Origin: Rhodopseudomonas palustris HaA2
Lineage (GTDB): Bacteria > Pseudomonadota > Alphaproteobacteria > Rhizobiales > Xanthobacteraceae
Length of the DNA stretch: 64,000 nt
Direction: 5' to 3'
Assembly (NCBI RefSeq): GCF_000013365.1
Contig: NC_007778.1
Coordinates: forward strand, 1 to 64,000
Part shown: piece after piece, positions 56,021 to 64,000 of the stretch
Numbering within the stretch: the first letter of the stretch is position 1
Layout of the letters: the number at the start of each line of letters is the position of its first letter
Notes under the pieces: model-generated
Told to the model about the DNA's origin: nothing
What the model saw: the letters and a program-made list of their open reading frames with translations, nothing else
Database searches by the model: none
Translations under genes and position numbers: made by a program

Positions 56021-56614
56021 TTACAGCCGGACCGGTCGGCGCAGCTGCTGCGAGCAGGCCTTCTCGAGCTGCACCTTGTGGCCGAGCGCCTGCGCGCTGC
56101 GGCCACGGAAGCCAGCGTCGCTTGTGCCCATGCAGTAGCTGAACAGTTGATTGGCGCCCCAGGCGTAGCTGGCCCAGCCGCGCGGCACCGGGATCGCCGC
56201 GACGTTGCAGCCCTGTGCGGTTGCGCGGTTGCGCCACTTCTCGCCGGCCTGGCCGTAGCTCGAGCACACCGGCTCGCGGGTCGCGGTGGATTGCATCTGG
56301 GCGGATTGCGGGCGCGGCGGGGACGCGGCTCCTGCCAGGCACGAATTCAGCGTGGCCGCCTTGGCACGCTGTTCGGCGGCGACCTGGCCTTCGTTGCGCT
56401 TCAGGCACCACTGGAAATGCCCTTCGCGGTTGGCGTGCATCGACGGGATGCGTGGGCAGCCGCGCGCATAGTATTGCGCCTGGGCCTTCATCGCGTAGTT
56501 GACGAAATCTTGACACTGCAGCGGCGGCGCCGCCGACGCCGGCGTCGCGGCGAGGGTGGCGAGGCCGAGCGACATCAGCATCGCTTTCGTCGTCGATGGC
56601 GTCTCAATCATCAT
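56021..56614 (-). CDS. Cys-containing secreted protein of unknown function
   Basis: A 197-residue exported protein with signal peptide (AMLMSLGLATLAATPASA). The mature chain begins APPLQCQDFVNYAMKAQAQYY and has six or more Cys (for example YARGCPRIP, FQWCLKRN, LNSCLAG, PVCSSYG, GCNVAA, FSYCMGTS). These suggest a disulfide-rich extracytoplasmic protein. No family recognised. AGGA precedes the paired start codons. Confidence 0.75.
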   Translation of the reverse strand: MMIETPSTTKAMLMSLGLATLAATPASAAPPLQCQDFVNYAMKAQAQYYARGCPRIPSMHANREGHFQWCLKRNEGQVAAEQRAKAATLNSCLAGAASPPRPQSAQMQSTATREPVCSSYGQAGEKWRNRATAQGCNVAAIPVPRGWASYAWGANQLFSYCMGTSDAGFRGRSAQALGHKVQLEKACSQQLRRPVRL

Positions 56615-56694
56615 GCAACATCCTGAGCGGGTGAGTTCTTTCTGGGTAGAGGATCAGCGAGCGGCCGGCGCGGGCATCGAGCCGGCCGACGCGG

Positions 56695-57093
56695 TCAATT
56701 GCAGATCAGCGAAACCTTGGTGCCGTAGCCGGCCTCGCCCGGCGCGCGGCCTTCGAACGGCCCGGACCGGCCGCAGAAATACCTGACGCGGAAGTCCTTC
56801 TTGCAGCCATAGGCCGGGTCACCGAGAATCTTATAGGACACCGCGTAGCTGCAGGAGCGGCGGCCGTTGCAACTCGCGGCGATCTGCCGGGTCGCATTGC
56901 CCGGCGCGACGCCGCAATTGGCGCCATAGGTGGCGCTGACCACGCGGACCACTTTCTGATCGGGATCGTTGCCCATCGCCTGAGCCCGGCCGGCGAGGCC
57001 CGCCGTCGCGATCATCGCGAGCGCCGCGGACAGCATCAGCGCCGCGCGTCGCCCGGCGGCCAATGAGGGGTATTCGGATCGACTGTCGGACAT
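56695..57093 (-). CDS. Secreted protein with SUEL/Gal-lectin-like domain
   Basis: A 132-residue exported protein with signal peptide (ALMLSAALAMIATAGLAG, cleavage near AQA). The mature part resembles the rhamnose/galactose-binding SUEL-type lectin pattern: VVSATYGANCGVAP, then SCNGRRSCSYAVS, DPAYGCKKDFRVRYFCG and a final Cys near the end (SLICN). Cys spacing and the DP...KxxxVxYxC signature fit that fold. Such a domain would bind sugars at the cell surface. The start could also be 27 or more residues further upstream. Confidence 0.65.
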   Translation of the reverse strand: MSDSRSEYPSLAAGRRAALMLSAALAMIATAGLAGRAQAMGNDPDQKVVRVVSATYGANCGVAPGNATRQIAASCNGRRSCSYAVSYKILGDPAYGCKKDFRVRYFCGRSGPFEGRAPGEAGYGTKVSLICN

Positions 57094-57527
57094 GAAGATG
57101 CTCCTGCATCGCGCGAAAGGCGGATGCTGACAACGGGACATGAGAGGTCCGCGGCGCGGAGATGCGCGGACCGATGGACGGGAGATTTGAAGTGCCCTGC
57201 CCGAGCAAGCGAGTTGACGAAACGACTCGGACGCAGGGATCAGGCGATCGATCGAATCATGCGCCGAAATTGCGGAAATACGTCCGGTGGCGCGCCGGAT
57301 AGAAAACAATCTTCGTGATACAACACATCGTGGGACACTTTCCTGCCAGCCCTAACAGCGCATGAATATCATCGTAGTTACAAACTGAATGCAATCTGAA
57401 TATTAGTAATTGAGCACGGCCGGTCGGCCGAAATAATGGGCGACTCTGCCCACGTGCCGGGCGGCGGAATTCGCCGGAGTATCAAGTCAGGTGCGCGCCT
57501 TGCCCGGCCATCACGACGCCGGACTGA
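57094..57527. other. AT-richer gap upstream of the lectin-like gene
   Basis: The stretch 57310-57420 is clearly lower in GC than the surroundings and probably contains a promoter, perhaps for the lectin-like gene. No gene was seen. Its composition is unusual for this window and could mark a small foreign insertion or just a regulatory region. Confidence 0.4.
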
Positions 57528-59321
57528 TCACACCCCGGACAGTTGCGACCAGACCTTCGACAGCTTGCGCCGGGCTTTCTGCACCCGCGTCGGCGGCGGG
57601 GCGTCGTCTTCGTCTTCCGGCAGCCGCAGGCCGACGACATTGACCCGGCCGCCGCCGAGGCTGCGCGCGACGAGGACGATCGTGTCGAGCTTCACCTCGG
57701 CGCCGACGGTCGGGGCGCGGTCGAGATGGATGTCGAAATAATCGGCCAGCGTCAGCGCCTCCTCGCCGGTCGGCACGTTGACGCCGTAGGCCGCTGCGAG
57801 ATCGCCGAGCGTGGTCTCGCCCGGCACGATGAAATCGCCGAGCAGATGCGGGTCGGGCGCGGTCGAGGGCGGCATGTCGACGAAGAAGCGGTCGAGCGCT
57901 TCGGCCTTTTCGGGCGGCGCCAGCAGATACAGATAGTCGCCGGGCGCGACCGGTTCGGCCTCTTCCGGCGTCAGGATGCGCTCGTCGCGGATCACCAGCG
58001 TCGGCTTCGACCAGGACGGGATCAGCCCGCGCTTCAGATACAGGCTCTTGGCGCGCACCGGATAGCCGACCAGTTGCTTCTCGAGCTGGCCGGGCAGGTC
58101 AAGCTCGATCCGGCGCGGGCCGCGATCGGTGCGCTGCAGGGCGACGTGAAGCTTGCGCGCCGCCGGCCCCAGCGTCCAGCCCTGCAGCAGCAGCGAGATG
58201 ATCACCACCACGAAGGCGACGTCGAAATACAGATAGGCCTTCGGCAGCCCGACCAGCATCGGGATCGAGGCCAGGAAGATCGCGACCGCGCCGCGCAACC
58301 CCACCCAGGCGATGAACAGCCGCTCCCGCCAGTTGAACCGGAACGGCGCCAGACACAGGAATACGGCGACCGGCCGCGCCACCAGCATCAGCGCCAGCGC
58401 CACCACCACCGCCGGGCCGATGCTCGACATCAGCCGCTGCGGCGACACCAACAGGCCGAGCAGCACGAACATCACGATCTGCGCCAGCCAGGTCGCGGCG
58501 TCGAGGAACGCCACCACCGAATTATGCGCGCGGGTCGGCTGGTTGCCGATGATCATGCCAGCGAGGTAGACGGCGAGGAACCCCGAGGCGTGCGAGATCT
58601 GCGCGGCGCCGAACACCACCAGCGCCGCGGTGGCGACGAACGGCGCGTGCAGCCCCTGCGGCAGCGCCACCCGATTCAGCGCCATCACCACCATTCGGCC
58701 GCCGATCACGCCGATCGCGGTGCCGAGCAGGGCCTCCCACAGAAATTCGACCACGACATACCAGGTCGAGGACTCGCCGCGGGTGATCAGCCCGACCAGC
58801 ATCAGCGTCAGGAACACCGCGAACGGATCGTTGGTGCCGGATTCGACCTCCAGCGTCGCGCCGACGCGCGGCCGCAGCCGCAACCCCTGCGAATGCACCA
58901 GCAGGAACACCGCCGCGGCGTCGGTGGAGGCGATCACGGCGCCGGCCAGCAGTGCCTCGGTCCAGTTGAGGTCGAGCGCATAATAGGCAACCGGGGCGGT
59001 GATCAGTGCGGTCAGCAGCACGCCGACCGTCGCTAGCCCCATCGACGGCGCCAGCACCGCCTTGATGGTCGAGAATCGCGTCCGCAATCCGCCGTCGAAC
59101 AGAATCAGCGCCAGCGCCACCGAGCCGACCAGATAGGTGGTGGAGAGATCGTCGAATTTCAGGCCGCCGGGTCCCGCCTCGCCGGCCAGCATGCCGAGCA
59201 CGAGAAAGACCAGCAGCAACGGGGCGCCGAACCGCAGCGCCAGCAGGCTCGACAGAATCCCCGCCATCACCAGGACCGCGCCGAGCAGGATGGCTATGCT
59301 GACCGTGTCGAGTGAACCCAT
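57528..59321 (-). CDS. nhaP2: Potassium/proton antiporter (CPA1, NhaP2/CvrA type)
   Basis: A 597-residue antiporter with about 12 membrane helices in the first 390 residues, including the ion-binding region IASTDAAAVFLLV and ESGTNDPFAVFL. The cytoplasmic C-terminus carries a TrkA-C (RCK-C) domain and a further CorC/HlyC-type domain (TLADYFDIHLDRAP region). It probably exchanges K+ or other cations for H+ under osmotic or alkaline stress. It is convergent with neither neighbour; the MscS gene lies upstream on the opposite strand. Confidence 0.92.
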   Translation of the reverse strand: MGSLDTVSIAILLGAVLVMAGILSSLLALRFGAPLLLVFLVLGMLAGEAGPGGLKFDDLSTTYLVGSVALALILFDGGLRTRFSTIKAVLAPSMGLATVGVLLTALITAPVAYYALDLNWTEALLAGAVIASTDAAAVFLLVHSQGLRLRPRVGATLEVESGTNDPFAVFLTLMLVGLITRGESSTWYVVVEFLWEALLGTAIGVIGGRMVVMALNRVALPQGLHAPFVATAALVVFGAAQISHASGFLAVYLAGMIIGNQPTRAHNSVVAFLDAATWLAQIVMFVLLGLLVSPQRLMSSIGPAVVVALALMLVARPVAVFLCLAPFRFNWRERLFIAWVGLRGAVAIFLASIPMLVGLPKAYLYFDVAFVVVIISLLLQGWTLGPAARKLHVALQRTDRGPRRIELDLPGQLEKQLVGYPVRAKSLYLKRGLIPSWSKPTLVIRDERILTPEEAEPVAPGDYLYLLAPPEKAEALDRFFVDMPPSTAPDPHLLGDFIVPGETTLGDLAAAYGVNVPTGEEALTLADYFDIHLDRAPTVGAEVKLDTIVLVARSLGGGRVNVVGLRLPEDEDDAPPPTRVQKARRKLSKVWSQLSGV

Positions 59322-59451
59322 TGGCCTCTATGTAACCGAGCAAATCACCGCTGTCGCATCCTTATCGCCGTCATTGCTGCATCGCCAACTGCATTCTCGC
59401 CGGCGCGGCGAACTAGGCGCTTTGCGGTGCGCACGAACGCCCTGCCCGTGA

Positions 59452-59488
59452 GCCCTCACCCCACCCCTCTCCCGCAAGCGGGAGAGGG
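59452..59488 (-). repeat. GAGAGGG palindrome, short form (tail-then-hairpin)
   Basis: GCCCTCACCCC-acCCCTCTCCCGC-aa-GCGGGAGAGGG. Paired with 59572-59613 across 83 bases that hold no gene. Confidence 0.9.
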
Positions 59489-59571
59489 AGCCGGCCGCGT
59501 CGCGGGGCGGCCGATGTGCACGATCTGATCGGCAGCAGAGTGAGCACCCTCCCTCTCCCCAGGCACAGCGA

Positions 59572-59613
59572 GCCCCCTCTCCCGCTTGCGGGAGAGGGGG
59601 CTCGGGTGAGGGC
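59572..59613 (+). repeat. GAGAGGG palindrome, short form (hairpin-then-tail)
   Basis: CCCCCTCTCCCGC-tt-GCGGGAGAGGGGG with tail GGGTGAGGGC, after a partial copy of the hairpin arm at 59546-59560. Inverted partner of 59452-59488. Confidence 0.9.
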
Positions 59614-59674
59614 GCGCCGGGCACCGGGCCGCTGGCCGAAATCCCGGCCGCCCGTTAAGAGAGAGTCGCAATCC

Positions 59675-59698
59675 ATGGAAACGCGGCACCGGCGATGA
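59675..59698 (+). CDS. Seven-codon upstream frame overlapping the MscS gene start
   Basis: ATG to TGA encodes METRHRR. GAGAG lies about 10 bases upstream, and the TGA overlaps the ATG of the channel gene (ATGA). The channel ATG itself lacks a Shine-Dalgarno. Translational coupling through this short frame is possible; it may also be chance. Confidence 0.3.
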   Translation: METRHRR

Positions 59699-61008
59699 TC
59701 GATTTCACCCAGGCCTCCGAGGCGCTGCTGTCGGCTGCGCGTTCGGTCGGCGCTGAATTCACCGCGCCCTGGTTCTATGCCCAGCTCGGCATCATCATCA
59801 CCGCGCTCGGGGTCGGGCTCGGCGGCGGCGCGCTGATCAAGGCGCGGGTCGACCTGACCACGCTGACGATGGGCTGGCCGGTACCGTTGCGGACGTTCCT
59901 GCGGGTGGTGGTCGACAGCGCCTGGACCGCGCTCTTCGCGCTGACCCTGATCCTGGCGCGCGTGGTGATGTTGCACGCGACCTGGCCGAGCCGCAGCTAT
60001 CTGATCGGCATCGCCGCCAAGCTGGCGCTGGCCTGGCTTCTGATCCGGCTGGTCACCAGCATCCTGCGCAACGCCTTCCTGATCCGGGTGGTGTCGGTCT
60101 CGGCCTGGTGCGTGGCGGCGCTCAGCATCATCGGGCAATTGTTTCCGGTGCTGGAGGCGCTGGATTCGGTCGCGATCGTGGTCGGCGATCTGCGGCTGTC
60201 GCCGCTGCTGGTGATCAAACTCTGCGTGCTGCTGGCGATCGCGCTGTGGCTCGCCAATATCGCCAGCAATTTCTTCGAGGGCCGGATCAACCGGACCGCG
60301 GACCTGACGCCGTCGGTGCAGGTGCTGCTGATCAAGCTGATGCGGATCGGCCTGATGGTGTTCGCGATCGCGCTGACGATGAGCGCGGTCGGCATCAATC
60401 TGCAGGCGCTGGCGGTGTTCTCCGGCGCGGTCGGCGTCGGCATCGGTTTCGGGTTGCAGAAGATCTTCGGCAATTTCATCTCGGGCGTGATCCTGCTCGC
60501 CGACAAATCGGTCAAGCCCGGCGATCTCGTCACCATCGGCGACAGTTCCGGCAAGATCAGCGCGATGAACACGCGCTATATTTCGGTGGCGGCCGGCGAC
60601 GGCCGTGAATTCCTGATCCCGAACGAGGATTTGATCACCCAGAAGGTGGTCAACTGGACCTACACCGACAGGAACACGCTGGTGAAGGTCGCCTTCGCCA
60701 CCAATTACGACGCCGATCCCCGCCTCGTCTGCCAGCTCGCGATCGACGTCGCGACGAACGTGGCGCGGGCGTCGAAGGCCAAGCCGCCGGGCTGCATCCT
60801 CACCGAATTCACCGATACGGGGATGAAATTCGCCCTGACCTTCTGGATCGCCGAGCCGGACGGCATGGACGCGGTCAAAAGCGAGGCGATGCTCGGGCTG
60901 TGGGACGCGTTCAAGCGCGAGGGCATCCGGGTGCCCTATCCGGTGCGCGAGATCCGCGTCCGCGGCGGCGCGCTGCCGGTCGAGACTATCGTCGAGGTGC
61001 CGCGTTGA
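59695..61008 (+). CDS. Mechanosensitive ion channel of the MscS family
   Basis: A 437-residue membrane protein with about six hydrophobic helices. The last is the pore-lining MscS TM3 (FSGAVGVGIGFGLQKIFGNFISG) followed by the beta domain (SVKPGDLVTIGDSSGKISAM). These channels open under high membrane tension and release solutes during hypo-osmotic shock. The long N-terminal helical part and length separate it from E. coli MscS (286 residues). It has no strong ribosome binding site of its own. Confidence 0.92.
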   Translation: MIDFTQASEALLSAARSVGAEFTAPWFYAQLGIIITALGVGLGGGALIKARVDLTTLTMGWPVPLRTFLRVVVDSAWTALFALTLILARVVMLHATWPSRSYLIGIAAKLALAWLLIRLVTSILRNAFLIRVVSVSAWCVAALSIIGQLFPVLEALDSVAIVVGDLRLSPLLVIKLCVLLAIALWLANIASNFFEGRINRTADLTPSVQVLLIKLMRIGLMVFAIALTMSAVGINLQALAVFSGAVGVGIGFGLQKIFGNFISGVILLADKSVKPGDLVTIGDSSGKISAMNTRYISVAAGDGREFLIPNEDLITQKVVNWTYTDRNTLVKVAFATNYDADPRLVCQLAIDVATNVARASKAKPPGCILTEFTDTGMKFALTFWIAEPDGMDAVKSEAMLGLWDAFKREGIRVPYPVREIRVRGGALPVETIVEVPR

Positions 61009-61106
61009 GCCGTTCCGGCGCGCCCGCTGGGGCTTTTGCTTGCGCCCACCGCTGCGATGACTAAATTGGCCTCACATCCTCCGTTTTCCTCAACCAGACC
61101 GGCCCG

Positions 61107-61931
61107 ATGAGCTACGTGGACGCCTCCGACACCGCCCTGCGCAAGACCGGGCAGATCAAATTGCACGGCGCCGCCGGTTTCGCCGGCATGCGCAAGGCCG
61201 GTCAGGTCGTGGCGCAATGCCTCGACGAACTGGTCGACATCGTCAAACCCGGGGTGCCGACCTCGGCGATCGACGATTTCGTCCGCGATTTCGCCTTCAG
61301 CCACGGTGCCTTTCCGGCGACGCTGATGTATCGCGGCTATCGCTATTCGACCTGCACCTCGATCAATCACGTGGTCTGCCACGGCATGCCGGGCGACCGG
61401 CCGCTGAAGGAAGGCGACATCGTCAATGTCGACGTGACGATGATCGTCGACGGCTGGTACGGCGATTCCAGCCGGATGTATCCGGTCGGTCCGATTGCGC
61501 GCAAAGCCGAGCGGCTGATCGACGTCACCTACGAGTCGCTGCTGCGCGGCATCGCGGCGGTCAAGCCGGGCGCCACCACCGGCGACATCGGGCACGCGAT
61601 CCAGAGTTTCGTCGAGCCGCAGCAGATGAGCGTGGTGCGGGATTTCTGCGGCCACGGCCTCGGCCGGCTGTTCCACGATGAGCCGAACATCATCCATGTC
61701 GGCTCGCCCGGCCAGGGCGTTGTGCTGAAGCCCGGCATGTTCTTCACCATCGAGCCGATGATCAATCTCGGCAAACCCTATGTGAAGATCCTGTCCGACG
61801 GCTGGACCGCGGTGACCCGCGACCGCTCGCTGTCGGCGCAGTTCGAGCACTCGATCGGCGTCACCAAGGACGGCTGCGAGATCTTCACGCTGTCGCCCAA
61901 GCAACTCGACAAGCCGCCGTTCCAGAGCTGA
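61107..61931 (+). CDS. map: Methionine aminopeptidase, type I
   Basis: Removes initiator Met from new proteins. The 274-residue enzyme has the five metal ligands in order: Asp in NVDVTMIVDGWYGDSSR (two), His in FCGHGLGRLFHDEP, Glu in FTIEPMI and Glu in QFEHSI. The substrate-binding His is in NHVVCHGMPG. Length and motifs fit bacterial type I enzymes. The MscS gene lies upstream at 98 bases on the same strand. Confidence 0.96.
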   Translation: MSYVDASDTALRKTGQIKLHGAAGFAGMRKAGQVVAQCLDELVDIVKPGVPTSAIDDFVRDFAFSHGAFPATLMYRGYRYSTCTSINHVVCHGMPGDRPLKEGDIVNVDVTMIVDGWYGDSSRMYPVGPIARKAERLIDVTYESLLRGIAAVKPGATTGDIGHAIQSFVEPQQMSVVRDFCGHGLGRLFHDEPNIIHVGSPGQGVVLKPGMFFTIEPMINLGKPYVKILSDGWTAVTRDRSLSAQFEHSIGVTKDGCEIFTLSPKQLDKPPFQS

Positions 61932-61980
61932 GATCCTTCCGATCGTCGCAAAGGCCAACGTCCCCGCGCGCCGCAGCGCG

Positions 61981-62020
61981 CCCCCTCGCCCGCTTGCGGG
62001 AGAGGGTTGGGGTGAGGGCG
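61981..62020 (+). repeat. GAGAGGG palindrome, short form (hairpin-then-tail)
   Basis: CCCTCGCCCGC-tt-GCGGGAGAGGG with tail GGGGTGAGGGCG. Paired with the long-form copy at 62053-62110. Confidence 0.9.
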
Positions 62021-62052
62021 AGCCGAGCACGGATTCAGCGACTCGCCGAGAG

Positions 62053-62110
62053 CCCTTCCCCCAACCGGATCGCTGACGCGATCCGACCTCCCCCGCAAGC
62101 GGGAGAGGTT
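62053..62110 (-). repeat. GAGAGGG palindrome, long form with its own inner hairpin
   Basis: Tail CCCTTCCCCCAACC, a perfect inner hairpin GGATCGC-tgac-GCGATCC (62067-62084), then CCTCCCCCGC-aa-GCGGGAGAGG. It is the third long-form copy in the window, with an inner stem different from those at 3609-3627 and 4022-4044. Confidence 0.88.
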
Positions 62111-62129
62111 GCGCCGTGCCGGTATCGCC

Positions 62130-62684
62130 TCAGCGCGGGGCGCGCTTGGCGAGGATGCGCTGCAGGGTGCGGCGGTGCATGTTGAGGCGACGGGCGGTTT
62201 CGGAGACGTTGCGGTTGCACATCTCGTAGATCCGCTGGATGTGCTCCCAGCGGACGCGATCGGCCGACATCGGATTGTTCGGCAGCTCGGATTTCTCAGT
62301 ACCGCTGGCGAGCAGAGCGGCGACGACGTCGTCGGCATCGGCCGGCTTCGACAGATAGTCGACCGCGCCCATCTTCACCGCCGTCACCGCGGTGGCGATG
62401 TTGCCGTAGCCGGTGAGCACGATGGCGCGCGCGTCCGGGCGCTCCTTCTTCAGCGCCGACACCACGTCGAGGCCGTTGCCGTCGCCGAGCCGCAGGTCGA
62501 CCACGGCGAAAGCCGGCGCCGCCTTGCCGATCTGGGCGAGGCCGCTGGAGACGCTGTCACACGACGTGACCTCGAAGCCGCGGGTCTCCATCGCCCGTGA
62601 CAGCCGCTCCAGGAACGGCTTGTCGTCCTCCACGATCAGCAGCGAGCGATCGGCGTGGTCGTTCAATTCGGGGATGGCATTCAC
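62130..62684 (-). CDS. regA: Redox response regulator RegA (ActR/PrrA family)
   Basis: A 184-residue response regulator. The receiver has IVEDD near 17-21, the phosphorylation site Asp63 in VVDLRLGDG, and Lys in YLSKPADADD. A Pro-containing linker follows, and then the Fis-like HTH NVSETARRLNMHRRTLQRIL. Start is a GTG at 62684, with AGGAGA about 9 bases upstream. Paired with RegB, it adjusts photosynthesis, carbon and nitrogen fixation and respiration to the redox state in related phototrophs. Confidence 0.95.
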   Translation of the reverse strand: MNAIPELNDHADRSLLIVEDDKPFLERLSRAMETRGFEVTSCDSVSSGLAQIGKAAPAFAVVDLRLGDGNGLDVVSALKKERPDARAIVLTGYGNIATAVTAVKMGAVDYLSKPADADDVVAALLASGTEKSELPNNPMSADRVRWEHIQRIYEMCNRNVSETARRLNMHRRTLQRILAKRAPR

Positions 62685-62850
62685 GGCGCGGGATCTCCTA
62701 TGGCGTTTTCGAGCGATGTGGGACGGTTCGCGTGACGAAAACGCGTCAAAACAAGAATCGAGAGCGTCGACGCAAAAGATATGGCGACGGGGTGCGACAA
62801 TGCCAAGGCCCGGGCCGGAGCCCGCCCTGCGACCGGACGGCGCGCCTCGG

Positions 62851-64000
62851 TCAAACCTCTGCGACGGCGGAGATTTCGGAATTCTCGAAGCGGTTGCGCG
62901 GCCAGGTGAGCTGGACCACCGCGCCGTGATCGGGGAACAGCTTGTTGCGGAACGAGACTTTGGCGCCGGTGCGCTCCAGCAGGGTGCGGGCGATGAACAC
63001 CCCCAGCCCGAGGCCGGAACGCTCGTTCGAGGCGTCGTCGGCATGGCGGCGCCGCGATAGATACGGCTCACCGATCCGCTTCAGGAGGTCGGGTTTGATG
63101 CCCGGCCCGTCGTCCGAGATCATGATCTGGACGGTCTCGGCATTCCACCAGGCGTTGACCTCGACGGTGTCGCGGGCGAAATCGACGGCGTTCTCCAGGA
63201 TGTTGCCGATGCCGTAAAGGATTGCCGGATTACGCATCACCACCGGCTCGGCGACGCCGGAGACCGCGACCCGGATCTTGATCGTGACGCCGAAATCGCG
63301 GTGCGGCGCCACCGCCTCCTCGATCAGCGTCGACAGCGGCATCATGTCGAACGGCGCGCCGGCGGCGTTGAGATGCGAGATCTTGGCGAGGATCTCGCGG
63401 CAGCGCTGCGCCTGCTCACGCAGCGTCTTGAGATCGCCGGCCATCTCCGGCGGCGCGGTCTTCTCCAGTTCGCGCGAGATCAGGAAGATCGTCGACAGCG
63501 GCGTGCCGAGTTCGTGCGCGGCGGCGGCGGCGAGCCCGTCGATCTGGGTCAGATGCTGCTCGCGCTCCAGCACCAGCTCGGTCGCCGACAGCGCGTCGGC
63601 GAGCTTGCGCGCCTCCTCGGTGACCTGGAAGGTGTAGACGCTGGTGACGCCGATCGCGAGCAGGATCGAGAGCCAGACGCCGACCAGATAGATTTCCGGA
63701 AGCTGCACCGCCTCGTCGCCGGCCCAGGGCAGCGGCTGATGATTGTAGCCGAGCAGCGCGGCGCAGCCGGCGGCGAAGACGCCGAGCGCGATCGTCATCC
63801 TTGTCGGCAGCGCGGTGGCGGCGATCAGCACCGGGCCGAGGAACAGGAACGCGAACGGATTCTGCAGCCCGCCGGTGAAATACAGCAGGCCGGCGAGTTC
63901 GGCGATGTTCAGCGCCAGCAGCAGCGCCGCATAGATCGGCTCCATCCGCTGCATCGGATTGAAGGCGATCTGCAAGCCCAGATTGACCACCGCCGAGGCG
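62851..64000 (-). CDS. regB: Redox sensor histidine kinase RegB (5' end outside window)
   Basis: The kinase gene runs off the right edge of the window; about 383 codons are present and the first membrane part is missing. The quinone-sensing loop GGLQNPF is visible in a membrane segment. The H-box is AAAAHELGTPLSTIF, and the redox-active Cys lies in QAQRCREILAKISH. The ATPase has ENAVDFARDTVEV, DDGPGIKP and GLGLGVFIARTLLE. All three redox hallmarks of RegB/PrrB are intact. RegA follows downstream, about 166 bases away. Confidence 0.95.
   Translation of the reverse strand, partial: ASAVVNLGLQIAFNPMQRMEPIYAALLLALNIAELAGLLYFTGGLQNPFAFLFLGPVLIAATALPTRMTIALGVFAAGCAALLGYNHQPLPWAGDEAVQLPEIYLVGVWLSILLAIGVTSVYTFQVTEEARKLADALSATELVLEREQHLTQIDGLAAAAAHELGTPLSTIFLISRELEKTAPPEMAGDLKTLREQAQRCREILAKISHLNAAGAPFDMMPLSTLIEEAVAPHRDFGVTIKIRVAVSGVAEPVVMRNPAILYGIGNILENAVDFARDTVEVNAWWNAETVQIMISDDGPGIKPDLLKRIGEPYLSRRRHADDASNERSGLGLGVFIARTLLERTGAKVSFRNKLFPDHGAVVQLTWPRNRFENSEISAVAEV

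Overview
The window looks like the chromosome of a GC-rich alphaproteobacterium of the Nitrobacteraceae/Bradyrhizobiaceae group, most likely Rhodopseudomonas. Evidence: it opens with dnaA-dnaN-recF-gyrB, then carries a full fixNOQP-fixGHIS (ccoNOQP-ccoGHIS) cluster, and ends with a RegB/RegA redox two-component pair. This order matches what I remember of R. palustris; I made no database comparison. LAYOUT. 1-7903: replication genes dnaA, dnaN, recF and gyrB on the + strand, with a DUF559 endonuclease gene bracketed by inverted palindromic repeats wedged between dnaN and recF. 7925-10476: a soluble methyl-accepting protein, an Lrp/AsnC regulator with a probable operator, and two small unknown proteins. 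10492-18438: the cbb3 oxidase operon and its maturation genes (minus strand), preceded by a perfect FNR/FixK box. A possible small RNA ending in a strong terminator lies on the other side of that box. 18787-29962: housekeeping and detoxification genes (PanE-like, two SDRs, HCCA isomerase, GST, ComF, glutaredoxin, nitrilase, MutT, ArgJ, OsmC). 30131-42394: glnD, a MarR regulator with a membrane protein, a hybrid histidine kinase, an orphan ABC binding protein, PBP1A and small unknowns. 43356-48568: rpmI-rplT-pheS-pheT, with a second DUF559 unit inserted between pheS and pheT. 48751-57093: Tat-exported amine oxidase, YiiX-like hydrolase, GGDEF/EAL protein, MepA and a run of small secreted proteins, one lectin-like. 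57528-64000: K+/H+ antiporter, MscS channel, methionine aminopeptidase, RegA and RegB (RegB cut by the window edge). HOW GENES WORK TOGETHER. The cbb3 cluster encodes a high-affinity terminal oxidase plus its copper, heme and assembly factors; the anaerobox implies FixK/FnrN control, and RegB/RegA at the far end is a second redox input. REPEATS. Two palindromic repeat systems stand out. One (13 copies) has a CCCTCTCCC/GGGAGAGGG hairpin with a GGTGAGGG tail. Apart from one decayed copy it always occurs in inverted pairs, and two of these pairs enclose DUF559 genes. The other is a set of roughly 80-120 bp double-hairpin elements, most of them ending in CGTCAT/ATGACG. No tRNA, rRNA, CRISPR array or classical insertion sequence was seen.
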